A stretch of 64,000 nt of DNA from Endomychus coccineus (GCA_958510875.1 OY294070.1:4526001-4590000); one strand, 5' to 3'. Positions 46,400 to 58,830 are shown, numbered from the stretch's first letter. Numbers and translations are program-made. Notes: generated by a model from the letters alone, not told the origin.

Positions 46400-46700
46400 A
46401 TTATCTTGAGGTTGTCACAGAAGACCGCACAATGAACGGCTGCATCTCTTTGTCAACCTTGGAGTATCGTAGTAAACGAGAGTACCTGATTACTATGTAC
46501 AAACATAGAAAATTGTGAACCCGCGCAATGCTCGATTTTAATTTGGACGGAAGATTGAGAGGTCACTCTTACAAACTGAAAAAGGGATGCCTTTCAAACC
46601 TTTTCAATCAACTGCATTTTTACTCCGTGGAACTCACTGCCAGACAAATCACAGAGTAGAAATACCTACCCTGTGACAATATTGTTTCTATTTTTGATGA
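46400..46700 (+). pseudogene. LINE C-terminal scrap
   Basis: One frame reads LSTLEYRSKREYLITMYK, then RLRGHSYKLKKG and NQLHFYSVEL..LPDK-like words. This matches the closing segment of LINE RTs ('LEYRRKRGDMI..YK', 'TRGHSFKL', 'FFS.RV...WNSLP'). It follows SDR gene 2 closely. Confidence 0.65.
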
Positions 46701-47910
46701 AGGGAGCCCTCTAGAAACAGATTGGACACCTGGATGGGCCAAAAACTAGTGTTTTGAAACATGTGAAGAGTAAACCAATGTCTTTCGTTCATCATTGGTG
46801 TTCGGCAGTTGTAATTGCAGTGAACTTTTGTCTGACATGACCTTGTGGTTAATTATTTTCTAGGCAACTTTCATAATATAGGTGGCGACACTATCCTATC
46901 ACATCTGTTAACAGTTATGATTCTGTGTTTGGGAAAAGACAACCTCTTTGTTTAATTTTTGTTTGCTGTATTTTAAATGTTAATTTAAAACATGCAACTT
47001 TACGTAAAAGACTCGCCCCATTCACGAAGTGTTGACCTCGCATTATTCCAGGTCCTCTTGAGTTAAGTAGATATTCCCGTAAATGGTTATGTTAGAAAGC
47101 TACTGATATCGATGATCAATTAATATTTAATTAATATCATCCAAAGGTATAAATAAAACAACAAATTTATTTGACATCTTTTATTTTAATATTATAAGAA
47201 TATAAAAACAATTAACAAACTTTTCGAAAAGATATAAACACTTCTCCAAAATAAGCAAAAATACTCTAAAACACAAATAGGAAAAAATCAATGAAATGTC
47301 GCAAAGATTTCCTACAATGCAAATGTTAAACTATGAGAGAGAGATATGACTCGATGCGAAGTTCATTAAAAAGATTGTAAGTTATTATTCGATATTATCA
47401 CAGAAAAACTATAAAATAAACTGAAAACACCATTTGTATACAACTAGAAGATATATCACTATTTCTGTATACAGCATGGCCCAAAAGTTCGGAGAACCTT
47501 TGAATAGTTACCTTCGATTATACGACAGTCTAAGGGTAATGTTAATGGGACAGGATGAGAAATGTAGCAATATCACTGCGCCTTTTTTAGCAGCAAATTC
47601 TACTATATTCCTCATTTCGTGAAAGAGGTTAGGACATAACAACCAATCTGCAAGCATTTCCGGTATTAGCTTGTTGACGTTTCTGCAACGTCAAAAAGAA
47701 ACAAATGCCAACCGAGGACACGTCGCGATGATTTATATCTAAATAATCATTGTAAATTGCAAAATACACAAACTAGATACATTCAAGCTTGAAGCGGACG
47801 AATTAATAAATCAAAAATGAATTATTTAGGCTTTTAGGAACCGATATCAAGCAGATAGAAATGAAGATTGTAATTTGTAATGAATAAACTACCGATTTAG
47901 AATAACCACA
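46701..47910. other. Spacer, nothing recognised
   Basis: No gene, RNA or repeat could be supported. Confidence 0.4.
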
Positions 47911-48703
47911 AATACCGGGATATCAAAAAGTATCTTGGTCAAGGGTGGTTGTGGAATCTAAAACGTATGTCTTAGTTTACGTTTGAAATAATTATGTCAC
48001 TGTCACACTGACATCATCAATAACCTAAAAATTTCATACCTATTTATTTCAGTTGTAAAACAATAATGAATACAAATTAATATAGTAATAAAAATTGTCG
48101 AAATGTTAACTTTGAACCTTTTAAAAGGTCGGGATAGCCACAAACCGGGTCGAAAACGGTTTTAAAATAGTTAATTTTCGATAAATGGAATGACGTTCAC
48201 GTAAGAAGCCTGTAGCTCGCGCGTTGGAAAAGTGCAAAAGTTAGGAACATAACTTCTTTCCAAGGCTTTTTGCGTACCGTTTTCGCTCCATGTAGTTAGA
48301 TTTAGTCGCGATACGCACCCGACGGCCCTTCTTTTTTCCAAAAATTTCGTTTAAATAGGAAAATTTAATTAAAATAGAAGCAGGTACTCTCAGGTCTCAA
48401 CTGACGCGTAGCGAGCTTCTCGAGGGAAACGTCAAAATGATTTCGTTCGTAGCTAATTACATAGGACGTCTGGCGTTCATGCAATTATGTTTTTAGATAA
48501 TTCGAACCTTCTAATTTCGATAGGCCAAGTGAAAATCCCGGAGTCTGAAGCGCTAGAGACTTCTGAGTGTTATAACATTCGTATAAAATTGCGAAATTTC
48601 GCACTTTTAGAAACTTCAAATTAATTAATTTGACACAAGTAAAGACACACGTTTTAGATTCCACAACCACCCTTGACCAAGATACTTTTTGATGTCACGG
48701 TAT
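47911..48703. mobile_element. TIR element, long copy (about 0.8 kb)
   Basis: The left end has TACCGGGATATCAAAAAG, continuing through CTTGGTCAAGGGTGGTTGTG to about 48060. The right end (48640-48703) is the complement of the first 60 or so bases. The interior of about 580 bp has no transposase. A shorter copy with both arms complete is at 54335-54697. Possible TA target duplication. Confidence 0.7.
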
Positions 48704-48914
48704 TTTAAGCTAACAGGTTCATATCCCGCCTCCTCGCTGACCTTGATCTAGGTTCATCACTGAATATCTCCAACGTGAATTGGGATCTCAATAATAGTCC
48801 CCCAATTATGTGAAAAAACTTGCAGATTAGGTTATTTATTCTACAAAAAAAGAGTACGAAAGTTTATGTAAATGCTTTGAAATTGTTCGTCTGAAATTTG
48901 AGAATTCAACTGAA
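48704..48914. other. Short spacer
   Basis: Nothing recognised. Confidence 0.35.
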
Positions 48915-49028
48915 TATACAGAGTGTTACATACTTTCACATAGTTTGAACCATATACCGAAGATGCCCAGAATTGAATCACTAAGTCTATTTAATTTTTG
49001 GTGAAGTGTTGCTGGAACACTCTGTATA
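48915..49028. mobile_element. Tiny MITE (114 bp) with 13-bp perfect TIRs
   Basis: Ends are TATACAGAGTGTT and AACACTCTGTATA. TA at the borders suggests a Tc1/mariner-type insertion. The interior is unique. Confidence 0.6.
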
Positions 49029-49877
49029 CCTTTGAATTTTAATTGGCAATGAATGTAACAAGTAACACAGTTGTAAAAATAAACGGAGACATTTTTCTTT
49101 CTTCATTTACTCATTCCATTATTAACAATTTCAAATAAACATAGAATTAACCTTATAAGCATCTAAAAATATGTCATGGTGTCCGAGACTTTAAAAAAAT
49201 AAATCAACAGAAAACTGTCATAGTTTCTAGAAATGGTGTTTCATAATACGTAGATGATGTAGGAATAAAGTACAATCGATTTTCTATTAAAAGAATTGAA
49301 AATATATCATTGTTAACAATTCAGAAATGGTTATCATACAATGTTCTTAATCACATAGTAAATAATGAGTGTAGAGAGCTAGAAATTGTTGTTTGCAACC
49401 AGAAATTGTTTGTTCAAGTCAAGTGTTTCAGATAAAGACCATATCAATGCAATGAGTAAATAGTTTTGCTAAATGAATCACAGGTATTTCAGATTGTGCA
49501 GAATTTGTTTGTAAATAGTATAAATTGCACTATAAATAAGAAACAACCTTATCCACTAAAAATACTATTAAAGTACCTTTCAGCTGCCAAAGAGTAAACT
49601 AAATTGTAAATCAAAATGTGGCTGTTTAAATACTATTTGGAATCAGTAGGGTATATAATGGATTACCCTCAGCTGGATTTAAATCTGAATTAATCAATAC
49701 TCTTTCGCTTATACATTTCCATCTCTTATAAATTACCTAGATATTTGTCTGTACTGTGTTTTAAGAGTAACTTTCCTGAGAAATAGTAATATTTTAATAC
49801 TGTAATAATTGTATTGTTGTAAGATATTAAATTTCAATTCAACATAGGATTATCAAGATGAATAAACGTAAAAAACA
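49029..49877. other. AT-rich spacer
   Basis: No gene or repeat recognised. Confidence 0.4.
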
Positions 49878-49965
49878 TTGAGCCATAAGCGAGATTCGAA
49901 CCCACGTTCCTGGATGTCTAGTTCAGCATGTTTACCAATTACATATCGATGAACACAAAGCCCTT
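49878..49965 (-). repeat. tRNA-like sequence, probably a SINE head
   Basis: On the minus strand the B-box-like word GGGTTCGAATCTCGC is preceded by an A-box-like ATGTAATTGGTAAACATGCT and by CTGAACTAGACATCCAGGA, which is common in tRNA-derived SINEs. The acceptor arms do not pair well, so it is not a working tRNA gene. Confidence 0.5.
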
Positions 49966-50289
49966 CGATGTTCCGCCATAGATCAAAGATTCACGCACAT
50001 TCATCTAAAGTTCAATCGTTTTGAACTGAGGAGTGTAGGTATGAGTGTTACTATGATAAATCTGACTGTACTCATTCAATGACAGCAGCAAATGTTCTGG
50101 GTAAGAATAAACAAGGTCAGTCTGGTTGACAAGTCGAGTGTGTATTGGCTTGTCAACATGCCGCCTGAGCATAAGATCTTGCTCCGCGGAATTTATCTGG
50201 GCTTTTAGGCGAGAAGGTTGAAGTACTTTCGATTAACTGACTTCGGTGTTTTTATTGCGCGATTGCTGCGATGTCGTTGGAGCGCGCAA

Positions 50290-51003
50290 CGGCACTGACT
50301 GAAGATGGGCAGATCCGTATATAGACAGATAGTCAGGCTGCATTTAAGGTAATGAGAAATCAGGAAGTGACATCCCGACTGGTATGGGCATGCAAAGACA
50401 ATGGCACAACGGAACCGTGTTAAGCTGATCTGGGAACTGTGACGAACTTGCAAGAGGGTCGGAAAACGATCCAGATCCAGAACAAACTACAGGAGTGCCA
50501 AAACGTACTCCACGAAGATCCTGGAAAACCACAAAGAATACTGGGAAAAATCCCAGGAAGCAAACACGGGAAAAAATACATCAAAGGACCGTGTCACAAA
50601 AGAACGACAGACCTGTTAACATTAAACAGCGACTGGTCATGAACCAGTAAAGGGGTACCTCAACAAGATGGGACTATACAATGGCGACCTGACATGCAGA
50701 CTCTGCTGTAAGGATCCAGAAGCAGTGACACATATAATAATACACTGCACTGGACCGCAAAAGACAGTTAATTTTTGGAGAGCCTACTGATGAACCAGTG
50801 TTATACAGCTCTTGCCCAGTACAGGGCACAAAAGTACTGAAGTGGGTACTGTGCTCAAACAATACAGACAAGATACTTGGGCCATTAGGCCTAAGTGTCA
50901 CCAGAGGCAACAGCCAGACGAGCTTACAGAGGGGGTGAAGTTTTTAGTGACTATTCGTGGAAAGGTGACTCTCAAAGTAGACCATGAGATTCAAGGCTCC
51001 TAA
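50290..51003 (+). pseudogene. LINE RNase H and C-terminal fragment
   Basis: Plus-strand words IDRQSGCI and RNQEVTSRLVWAC lie at the 'TDSQAALKAL...VTSRLVWEC' position of LINE RNase H domains. Further on comes LNKMGLYNGDLTCRLCCKD followed by AVTHIIIHC, the conserved zinc-like C..C...H...C close of these proteins. Frames are broken by shifts. It is the 3' end of an R1/Jockey-like element and ends near 51 kb with a GCAAAAAAAAA tail. Confidence 0.75.
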
Positions 51004-53109
51004 CCTCCCCATGAAGGGTTATCTTCACCACCGCAAAAAAAAATGTTTGCTATGTTCTACGTGGGACAATTAATGTTAGTTTTCAAAATCGATTGTGAGT
51101 CGTATTCAAAACTGTATGTGGTTCAATCTAAAAGGAATATTGTAACTGGGTATAAAGAAGTAAAATTATGGTGAAAAATCACAATTTGCAGAATATATTT
51201 AAAATTCAGGACACACGATTTGTCAAAAAAATGCATCACTCTTTAAAACAAACTAATGACAAATATCTAAGTAATTTAGAAGGGATGGAAAAGTATAACC
51301 AAAAAAATTGTTTTTATAGCATAAAATAAATTTTCTCCCAATTTTTGTAAAGATCGTACGATTTTTACTGTATTTATTTCATTTTTAATAAAAAAATGTA
51401 TACACTTTATATGTTTTTTGTGGTAAGGATCCATTTTTAAAGTAATCATACCCGATCAAACAATAGATCCAAAGATATTAAATAAATAGTTGCAATTGAA
51501 ATGCAACAAAAATATAATTATGAACTTTTTTTAGAACATCAAACTCACTTTACTGTTCCATAATAATTCAGAATGAGAAAAAAAATAATTTTTTAGGATT
51601 TTATAAGCTTGGTTGTGGACATTGTGATGGCTAACACTTTGGCCAAACGCTACGAAAACGCTTGGGCCGTGATGATTTTGTTTGGCAAATGGATTAATGG
51701 TAATTATGTCAATAGCTATATCGAGTGTCATGGAAATAATAGAATCTAACAGAATTTCTGGAATAATTATATGTATAAGAAAAGAGTAATAAATAAATAC
51801 TGCAGCCGGTAAAATATGATTATAGCGAAAATTAGTACAGTCTATTGGCAAGTTTAGAACATTGTACGACACCATTGGACGCTTTTAAACGAGCTTGGGT
51901 TAAAGTTTTGCAAATGAATCTCCCATTTATTTCCTAGATTTTGATTTTTTAACGCATATGTGACATCCCGATTGTCAAAAATATACCGGGGTTTCATTTG
52001 ATGATATTATTTATCATCAAGCAAATTATAATGTTAACCAGACGCTTCCGAAATCCGATGCCATTTAAATAATTATAATCGTTCTTTAACCCAAGCCTAA
52101 TTGTAAACATGTATTTATTCAGATATAAACAAGAAAAAAATTTTTTGAACTGTTAAAAAAGTAAACAATTGAGACTCGTCTAGACAGGCACAATAAAAAT
52201 GTCAAATACCAGCTAACGCAATCAAGGAATACATTTATAACAAATGACAATCTGAATTGCTTCACTGATTACGAATATGTCATCCAAATGTAAGGTTTCC
52301 TCAATAAAATCCTTGTATTTCAGGTTACTTTAGAATCAACTTGAAAATATAAATTTGCCGCTCTTTTTAACTAATAAACACCGCGTTCTATTTCCATCTT
52401 TACTAGCGATTTATATGATACTTCTATGGTTTACGCGTCATAATTACATAATTACCATTTACCTACATAATATGAATTATAAGACAGTAGCTTTACTTTA
52501 CATATACTTGAAACATTTTTGTAAATCTTAATTGGCGATTCCTCATTAATGAATTGAATTAAATTAAGTAACTGTATCCAAACAATTGACGGCGGAGCGA
52601 ACGTCATGGCAATATATGTGTGAACATAGAGTCCATCATTTAGTTTGCATAATTTGTGCTCCATTATTTGAAAGTGACGCTTTTCATCAAATTAGTGAAC
52701 GTTTTTTGTGAATTTGAATGGAAATATTTTTATCACTGTTGGAATGGAAGTGTTTTTATTTTCATGTTGATTCTAACCTGACCTACTAGCATGTTGAGAA
52801 GGAATATATCAAAAGTTGGAACTTTGGAAGGCATAATAAGTATTCTATCTCCATAACAAGTAAGTACCCAAAACATGTTTAATGTCATTCTTAGGAAGCA
52901 AACAATATGAAAATCACCGAATAATATAATATTTCTCATATTGCAATTAATTTCAATTATTCATAACCTCATTTAATTAGTGTTTGAGAAGCAAATCAAG
53001 TCATTGTAAACAAATTAATTTGACAATATTGATAGTGACTAACAAAGTCTCAACTAGTTCAAATAATACTTCTTCACTTATAATTATTTAAGTCAACAAT
53101 ATTTGTCTA
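51004..53109. other. 2.1 kb downstream of SPPL3, no gene recognised
   Basis: Includes the SPPL3 3' untranslated region (on the minus strand, below 53110). A TTTATT, the complement of AATAAA, at 52755-52760 is one possible poly(A) signal. The longest frame (51875-51531, minus) has no family resemblance and is treated as chance. Confidence 0.4.
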
Positions 53110-56100
53110 TCACACTTCTTGTAGATGCTTCGTAACTGCCAAACTTTTAAACGGTTCTGACCACATTCTTCTAAGGTCACCCTAAATAGCAAAATTGTTT
53201 ACGATTAAACGAAATATTGTTCAAACAACAAGAATTCTTAGGATAAAGAAATATCACTGGTCACTTTTAAACCTACTGAAACACCGATGGTGTACTAACC
53301 TTTAAATAAGCCATGGTGAGTAAAGGCAGCAACGTAAACGGTACAAGATAGAGAAGGGCTGGTTGGGCCGCCTTGAAAACTTCAGAACTTACGGTGGCAG
53401 TCAAAAGTCCTAGGAAATATCCCAGTAAGGAACAATGGAAGTAGGTCAAACGGGACCCGGCCATGCCTTGTGCTTTCTTGTAGGCGTCATACCGTAGCAC
53501 AAAGCAAAGCAATAATCCAGGCATTACTATGTCCCCCAGACCTGAAAGGGATCAACACTTAAGTCTTATGTATTTTGACACGCTGAACACGATGGTGTAG
53601 TTTAAATTTGGATTAACCCTGTGCTCGAAAAACTACGTCCATTTTTGGGACCCAAATTGGCCATTTTTCGATTTTTTGAGTTTTGAGACAAAACTATCGG
53701 TTTCATGGAAAAATGTTTCGAACAAAAGTTGTTGGAAAATTCAATACGCAATTTTTGGCTTTGGTCCCAAGTCGATTTGAGGTTGTGGGCCCAAGATAGG
53801 GCCCATTTAGCGTGTTTTTTGGCACATTGAAAAATTGAGTATATGTCAAAGAGTTTTGGTTTTTTCATATTCTGTTTTAGTGGAAAGATAGTATTTTTAT
53901 TCCTCTTTTATTTGGTTTTTAGTATTTTGACTTATCTCATTTTTTGGCGCCACAATCGGCCATTTTGAAAAATTCGTATTTTGCGAATTTCAGACGAAAT
54001 ACTCATATTATTAATTTAAAACCAATATTATTCGAAAGATTTTATCATTCTGCATATAATATCCAAAATTCAAGCATTTTGCTCCGAAGACATAACTTGA
54101 GCGCCATTTTGAAAATTTTGGACCAACGAAAAATCCAAATTTTTTGAGGTTAGAAATGTTTCAAGGAACCCAAATTCTAGGTTCTATTAGAGGTTTTGAT
54201 AGGGAGTATTTTAAGTTCAAGCAGATCGATTTGAGTCTAGTAGAAATGGAGTTATCTTAAGAAATGTGTTTGGGCCTGTAGAGGGCCCAATTTTGGGCCT
54301 ATCGACAAAAATCTTGAAGCATATGACAAAGAAATACCGGGATATCAAAAATTATCTTGGTCAAGGGTGGTTGTGGAATCTAAAACGTGTGTCTTACTTT
54401 ACGTTTGAAATAAATATGTCACTGTCACACTGACATCATCAATAACCTACAAATTTCATACCTATTTATTTCAGTTGTACTACAATTACTGTAATTTAGT
54501 TTTTCTTGTTACTAAAACCGTTATTTCATAATTTGTAGTTCATTATTGTTTTACAACTGAAATAAATAGGTATGAAATTTGTAGGTTATTGATGATGTCA
54601 GTGTGACAGTGTCATAATTATTTCAAACGTAAAGTAAGACACACGCTTTAGATTCCACAACCACCCTTGACCAAGATAATTTTTGATATCCCGGTACATC
54701 TGCTATTTAAGTTTGAAACAGCGTACGGAAATTGGTTCATAATTCCAAGTTATAACGAATGACATCATAAGTAACTAGCACGGAATTTCATTTAGCGGCA
54801 ATAAGCGAGCATCGGTACAATAGATTCCGCGCGCGAAATAATATTTTTTTAAATATTTTAAAATGCACCTGAAGCCATAATGATTTTTATGAATGTGTGA
54901 GTGTATGTAGACGTGTGAACGTGTATATGTGACCGTGACATGATGTTTTTATAGAATAATAAAAATAAGTAAGATTAAAAAGCAAAATAATTTTTTAATC
55001 TTATTTTTTGTTTAAATGTTGAAATTTTTTATGTAACACCCTATAAAAACATCATGTCACGGTCTCATATACACGTTCACATGTCTACATAAACTCACAC
55101 ATTCATAAAAAACGATTATGCCTTCAGGTGCATTTTAAAATATTTAAAAACCTATAATTTCGCGCGCGGAATCTATTGTACCGATGCTCGCTTATTGCCT
55201 AAATGAAATTCCGTGCTGGTTATTTATGATGTAATTCGTTATAACTTGTATATTTTTGTAATTTGCTCGAAGATTTTTGTCGATAGGCCCAAAATTGAGC
55301 CATCTACAGGCCCAAACACATTTATTAAGATAGCTTCATTTCTACTCGACTCAAATCGATCTGTTTGGACTTAAAATACTCGCTATCAAAACCTAATAGA
55401 ACCTAGAATTTGGGTTCCGTGAAAAGTTTCTAACCTCAAAAAATTTGAATTTTTCGTTGGTCCAAAATTTTCAAAATGGCGCTCAAGTTATGTCTGCGGA
55501 GCAAAATGCTTGAATTTTTGATATTATATGCAGAATGATGAAATCTTTCGAATAATATTGGTTTTAAATTGATAAAATTAGTATTTCGTCTGAAATTCGC
55601 AAAATACGGATTTTTCAAAATGGCCGATTGTGACGCCAAAAAATGAGATAGGTCAAAATACCAAAAACCAAATAAAAGAGAAATAAAAATAGTATCTTTC
55701 CACCAGAACAGAAAAAGAAAAAACAAAAACTCTTTGACATATACTCAATTTTTCAATGTACCAAAAAACACACTAAATCTTGGGCCCAAAACCTCGAATC
55801 GACTTAAGACCGAAGCCAAAAATTGCGTATTAATTGATAATTTTTTTTTTCACATTCATACTTTTTTTAATTTGAATTTTTCGTTGGTCCAAAATTTTCA
55901 AAATGGCGCTCAAGTTATGTCTGCGGAGCAAAATGCTTGAATTTTGGATATTATATGCAGAATGATGAAATCTTTCGAATAATATTGGTTTTAAATTAAT
56001 AATATGAGTATTTCGTCTGAAATTCGCAAAATTCGAATTTTTCAAAATGGCCGATTGTGGCGCCAAAAAATGAGATAGGTCAAAATACCAAAAACCAAAT

Positions 56101-57983
56101 AAAAGAGAAATAAAAATAGTATCTTTCCACCAGAACAGAAAAAGAAAAAACAAAAACTCTTTGACATATACTCAATTTTTCAATGTACCAAAAAACACAC
56201 TAAATCTTGGGCCCAAAACCTCGAATCGACTTAAGACCGAAGCCAAAAATTGCGTATTAATTGATAATTTTTTTTTTCACATTCATACTTTTTTTAATTT
56301 GAATTTTTCGTTGGTCCAAAATTTTCAAAATGGCGCTCAAGTTATGTCTGCGGAGCAAAATGCTTGAATTTTGGATATTATATGCAGAATGATGAAATCT
56401 TTCGAATAATATTGGTTTTAAATTAATAATATGAGTATTTCGTCTGAAATTCGCAAAATTCGAATTTTTCAAAATGGCCGATTGTGGCGCCAAAAAATGA
56501 GATAGGTCGTCAAAATAACAAAAACTAAATAAAAGAGGAATAAAAATACTATCTTTCCACCAGAACAGAATAAGAAAAAACAAAAACTCTTTGAAATATA
56601 CTCAATTTTTTAATGTGTCAAAAAACACACTAAATGGGCCCTATCTTGGGCCCACAACCTCGAATCAACTTAAGACCGAAGCCAAAAATTGCGTATTAAT
56701 TGTTCCAACAACTTTTGTTCGAAATTATCCATAAAACCCATAATTTTGTCTCAAAGCGCAAAAAATAAAAAAAATTGCCATTTACGGGTCCAAAAATGGC
56801 CATTTTCGGGTCCAAAATGGCCATTCGGGTCCATAAAATGGCCATAGTTTTTCGAGCACAGGGTTAAGCCAAATTAGACCTTGCGGAAATTCGGACAGAA
56901 AAATTCCTTAAATGACTGAACTAAATGTGTTAATTTTTTTTTCATCACTACACTCACCTAACATACTAAAATGTCCGGAATTGTGCAAACTTGGGAACAC
57001 CAATTTACCGGGCAAACTAAGTTTGGGAACTTCTTTGACGACTCCCCCTAAATGTAATTTTCTAGCTACCAGACCTACTGGATTCTCTGCCGGCCTCGTG
57101 GCCACCTAAAACGACTACTTTAATCTTACAAAATAAAGAAACTGTACACTTACTTTGACCATAACGTTGGTGCTAAAAATATATGAAGAAAAAAATACCC
57201 AAAACACATCGTATATGAGTAAACCAGTCAGAAGGAGCGTCGATACCTTCAGACTCGGCAATCTTACAAACGCAATAAATGCAACACATAACCCCATGCC
57301 CATGGCATCCATTAACAACCAGTGTCCTGTAAATACCAATTTGTTATAGTTGAAAAATTACCAGAAACAAATTGAGTACTACTTAATGATAAATGTCTTA
57401 CCTGTCAACACCCATATACAAACTATTAATAAAGATAACGAAAATGAGAATAATTCTGCACTGGTAAATCGTCCACACATTCCAAATGAAATTTTATTAC
57501 CATCAGAACATGGTCTTATAATATATTGACACATTGGTAGCAACAAGAATGCCAACGCCACAGTAGCAATAACTGAAAAGTAAGAAAGTTTACTCTCACA
57601 CCAAAGCAGTTCTACATGTTTTCACGTATTCGATAACAACTATAACAGGACTTACTTGCAGTGCATATTGCAAACAGCATTTGCATTGAGTCGAAAAAGA
57701 AAAACATAACAAGCAACGAAACACTTGCTCCTAAAGGCAAACATAAAGCTTGCATTGTATCTAATGTTTGAACATTATTTTCAGTCTGTATAGTTTGTGA
57801 GGGATTAAGAAGGCAATTTGTACTTCCATTCACTCGCTCCCTAGCTTCTTGTTCCATATTCAGCGAACGAAAAGAACCATATACTATCAATAACATAGAA
57901 ATGAGGAACGTAGATACTCTGCTCGAGTCCATAATTGAGTAGGCCCATTGATATTCAATTGTTTGCCCAGGATTATCTGCCAT
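53110..57983 (-). CDS. SPPL3: Signal peptide peptidase-like 3 (SPPL3), six exons, 377 aa
   Basis: An intramembrane aspartyl protease of the presenilin/SPP family. In animals SPPL3 acts in the Golgi, shedding type II proteins such as glycosyltransferases. Exons (minus): 57983-57656, 57572-57402, 57326-57154, 57105-56958, 53541-53300 and 53181-53110, all GT-AG. The phases (1, 1, 0, 1, 0) fit exactly. Near the N-terminus is [20 protein letters not shown]. The catalytic YD (Y205-D206) lies in [13 protein letters not shown], and GxGD (G274-D277) is created across the exon 4/5 join and followed by [18 protein letters not shown] (the PAL motif, from 334) closes the active site. The tail is [11 protein letters not shown]...HLQEV. 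Length matches the family (about 380), with nine predicted membrane spans. Intron 3 is only 48 nt, while intron 4 is 3.4 kb and filled with foldback DNA. The gene appears intact. Confidence 0.96.
54335..54697. mobile_element. Foldback/TIR element, short copy, nested
   Basis: Arms of about 145 bp start TACCGGGATATCAAAAAT and end with the complement, around a spacer of about 70 bp. Same family as 47911-48703. TA at both edges. Confidence 0.8.
54745..55245. mobile_element. Second nested foldback
   Basis: AAGTTATAACGAAT at about 54749 and its complement near 55243 bound arms of about 200 bp containing TTCCGCGCGCGAAAT and TGTGACCGTGACATGATG. A spacer of about 85 bp is AT-rich. No coding content. 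Confidence 0.75.
55442..56720. repeat. 427-bp unit in three tandem copies
   Basis: The word TTTGAATTTTTCGTTGGTCC recurs at 55442, 55869 and 56296, and CTCTTTGACATATACTCAAT at 55730 and 56157. Copies 1-2 and 2-3 are nearly identical, and some 100-codon frames repeat by chance of AT content. It represents local amplification of part of the right foldback arm. Confidence 0.85.
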
Positions 57984-58619
57984 TTTGGCAGAATTGTCAA
58001 AGTTTCACTATCTAGTAACATAATAAATTAATTAGTTCCACTTTGATGACAAAAACCTTTGTTGTGTTACCCACCTTACAAATATTTTTGTGGAATAGTA
58101 AAATAATAAAGATATGTGTATAAACATCACTTTCCCGAGTTTGAGTTCATAATACTTGTGGAACTGATGATTTTTCCGAAATTTTTGTTTACGGTTATGT
58201 TAACTTGACGCCATGTTGATTGTATTCGATTGATACCTTCTTATCTTACATATTAAACACATAACTTTTGTAATATTTAATTACCATAAGTGGAATTCTC
58301 AAGTTCACACCTACCATGGAGTTATGTAAACGTACTATAGATATAACTTTTTATTTACGTTTATAGATTGAAATAAATATGTATTATTTACTTTATTTTC
58401 CTCTATTATTGAGAAAGTAGTTTAGCCAACCGTAAAAAATTGATGTAAGTTTTTGAAGTGTAATTGGTGCTAGTGACAAAACACCGAAGCTTCAATAATA
58501 TAGTTTACTTTATGGTTCCATCAAATTTATCCATGGAATAATTCACTAAAAGAAGTTTTCAATAATAGAAGCAAGTTCTATGTTTACCTCCTGTGATTTA
58601 GGCAACTAATAAAACAATA
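57984..58619 (-). promoter_or_regulatory. Upstream region of SPPL3
   Basis: The 5' untranslated region and promoter of SPPL3 should lie in the first few hundred bases. No TATA box was chosen. No other gene is seen. Confidence 0.4.
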
Positions 58620-58654
58620 CACCAAAAGAGTTCACAACTACTGTGTATTATATA

Positions 58655-58815
58655 TAAATTCTCGGGAAATAGGTCACATTAACACTTATTATATAAAAAA
58701 ATTCTCGGGAAATAGGTCACATTAACACTTATTATATAAAAAAATTCTCGGGAAATAGGTCACATTAACACTTATTATATAAAAAAATTCTCGGGTATTA
58801 GGTCACATTAACACT
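58655..58815. repeat. 43-bp tandem repeat, about 3.6 copies
   Basis: Units begin ATTCTCGGGAAATAGGTCAC and continue ATTAACACTTATTATAT. The copies at about 58658, 58701 and 58744 are almost identical, and the last (58787) is diverged (GGGTATTAGG). The array directly abuts the Penelope copy's end. The inverted copy has one unit only at 61325-61365. Confidence 0.85.
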
Positions 58816-58830
58816 CTGTTATAAATGTTC

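Larger units (their letters stand above)
53613..56867. mobile_element. Large TTAA-flanked foldback in SPPL3 intron 4
   Basis: TTAA lies at 53613-53616 and 56864-56867. The ends are inverted CCCTGTGCTCGAAAAACTA, with CCC termini as in piggyBac-type elements. The left arm runs 53617-54320. The right arm is its complement but is longer because a 427-bp segment is present three times (about 55442-56720). The spacer holds two more foldbacks (54335-54697, 54745-55245). No transposase is present, so it is a non-autonomous element. It accounts for nearly the whole intron. Confidence 0.85.

Noticed and set aside
51531..51875. 114-codon frame on the minus strand (VSYNVLNLPIDCTNFRY...)
   Set aside because: No domain or splice support and only AT-rich chance composition. 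It lies downstream of SPPL3 but not in any exon.
53273..53524. 83-codon frame starting MPGLLLCF as an independent membrane protein
   Set aside because: It is exon 5 of SPPL3 plus intron read-through. The GxGD motif upstream and exon 6 at 53181-53110 complete the gene.
55436..56583. Three similar frames of about 100 codons ([20 protein letters not shown] type) that look like a protein family
   Set aside because: They are translations of the 427-bp foldback repeat and also occur on the opposite arm. No host homology is expected and they lie in an SPPL3 intron.
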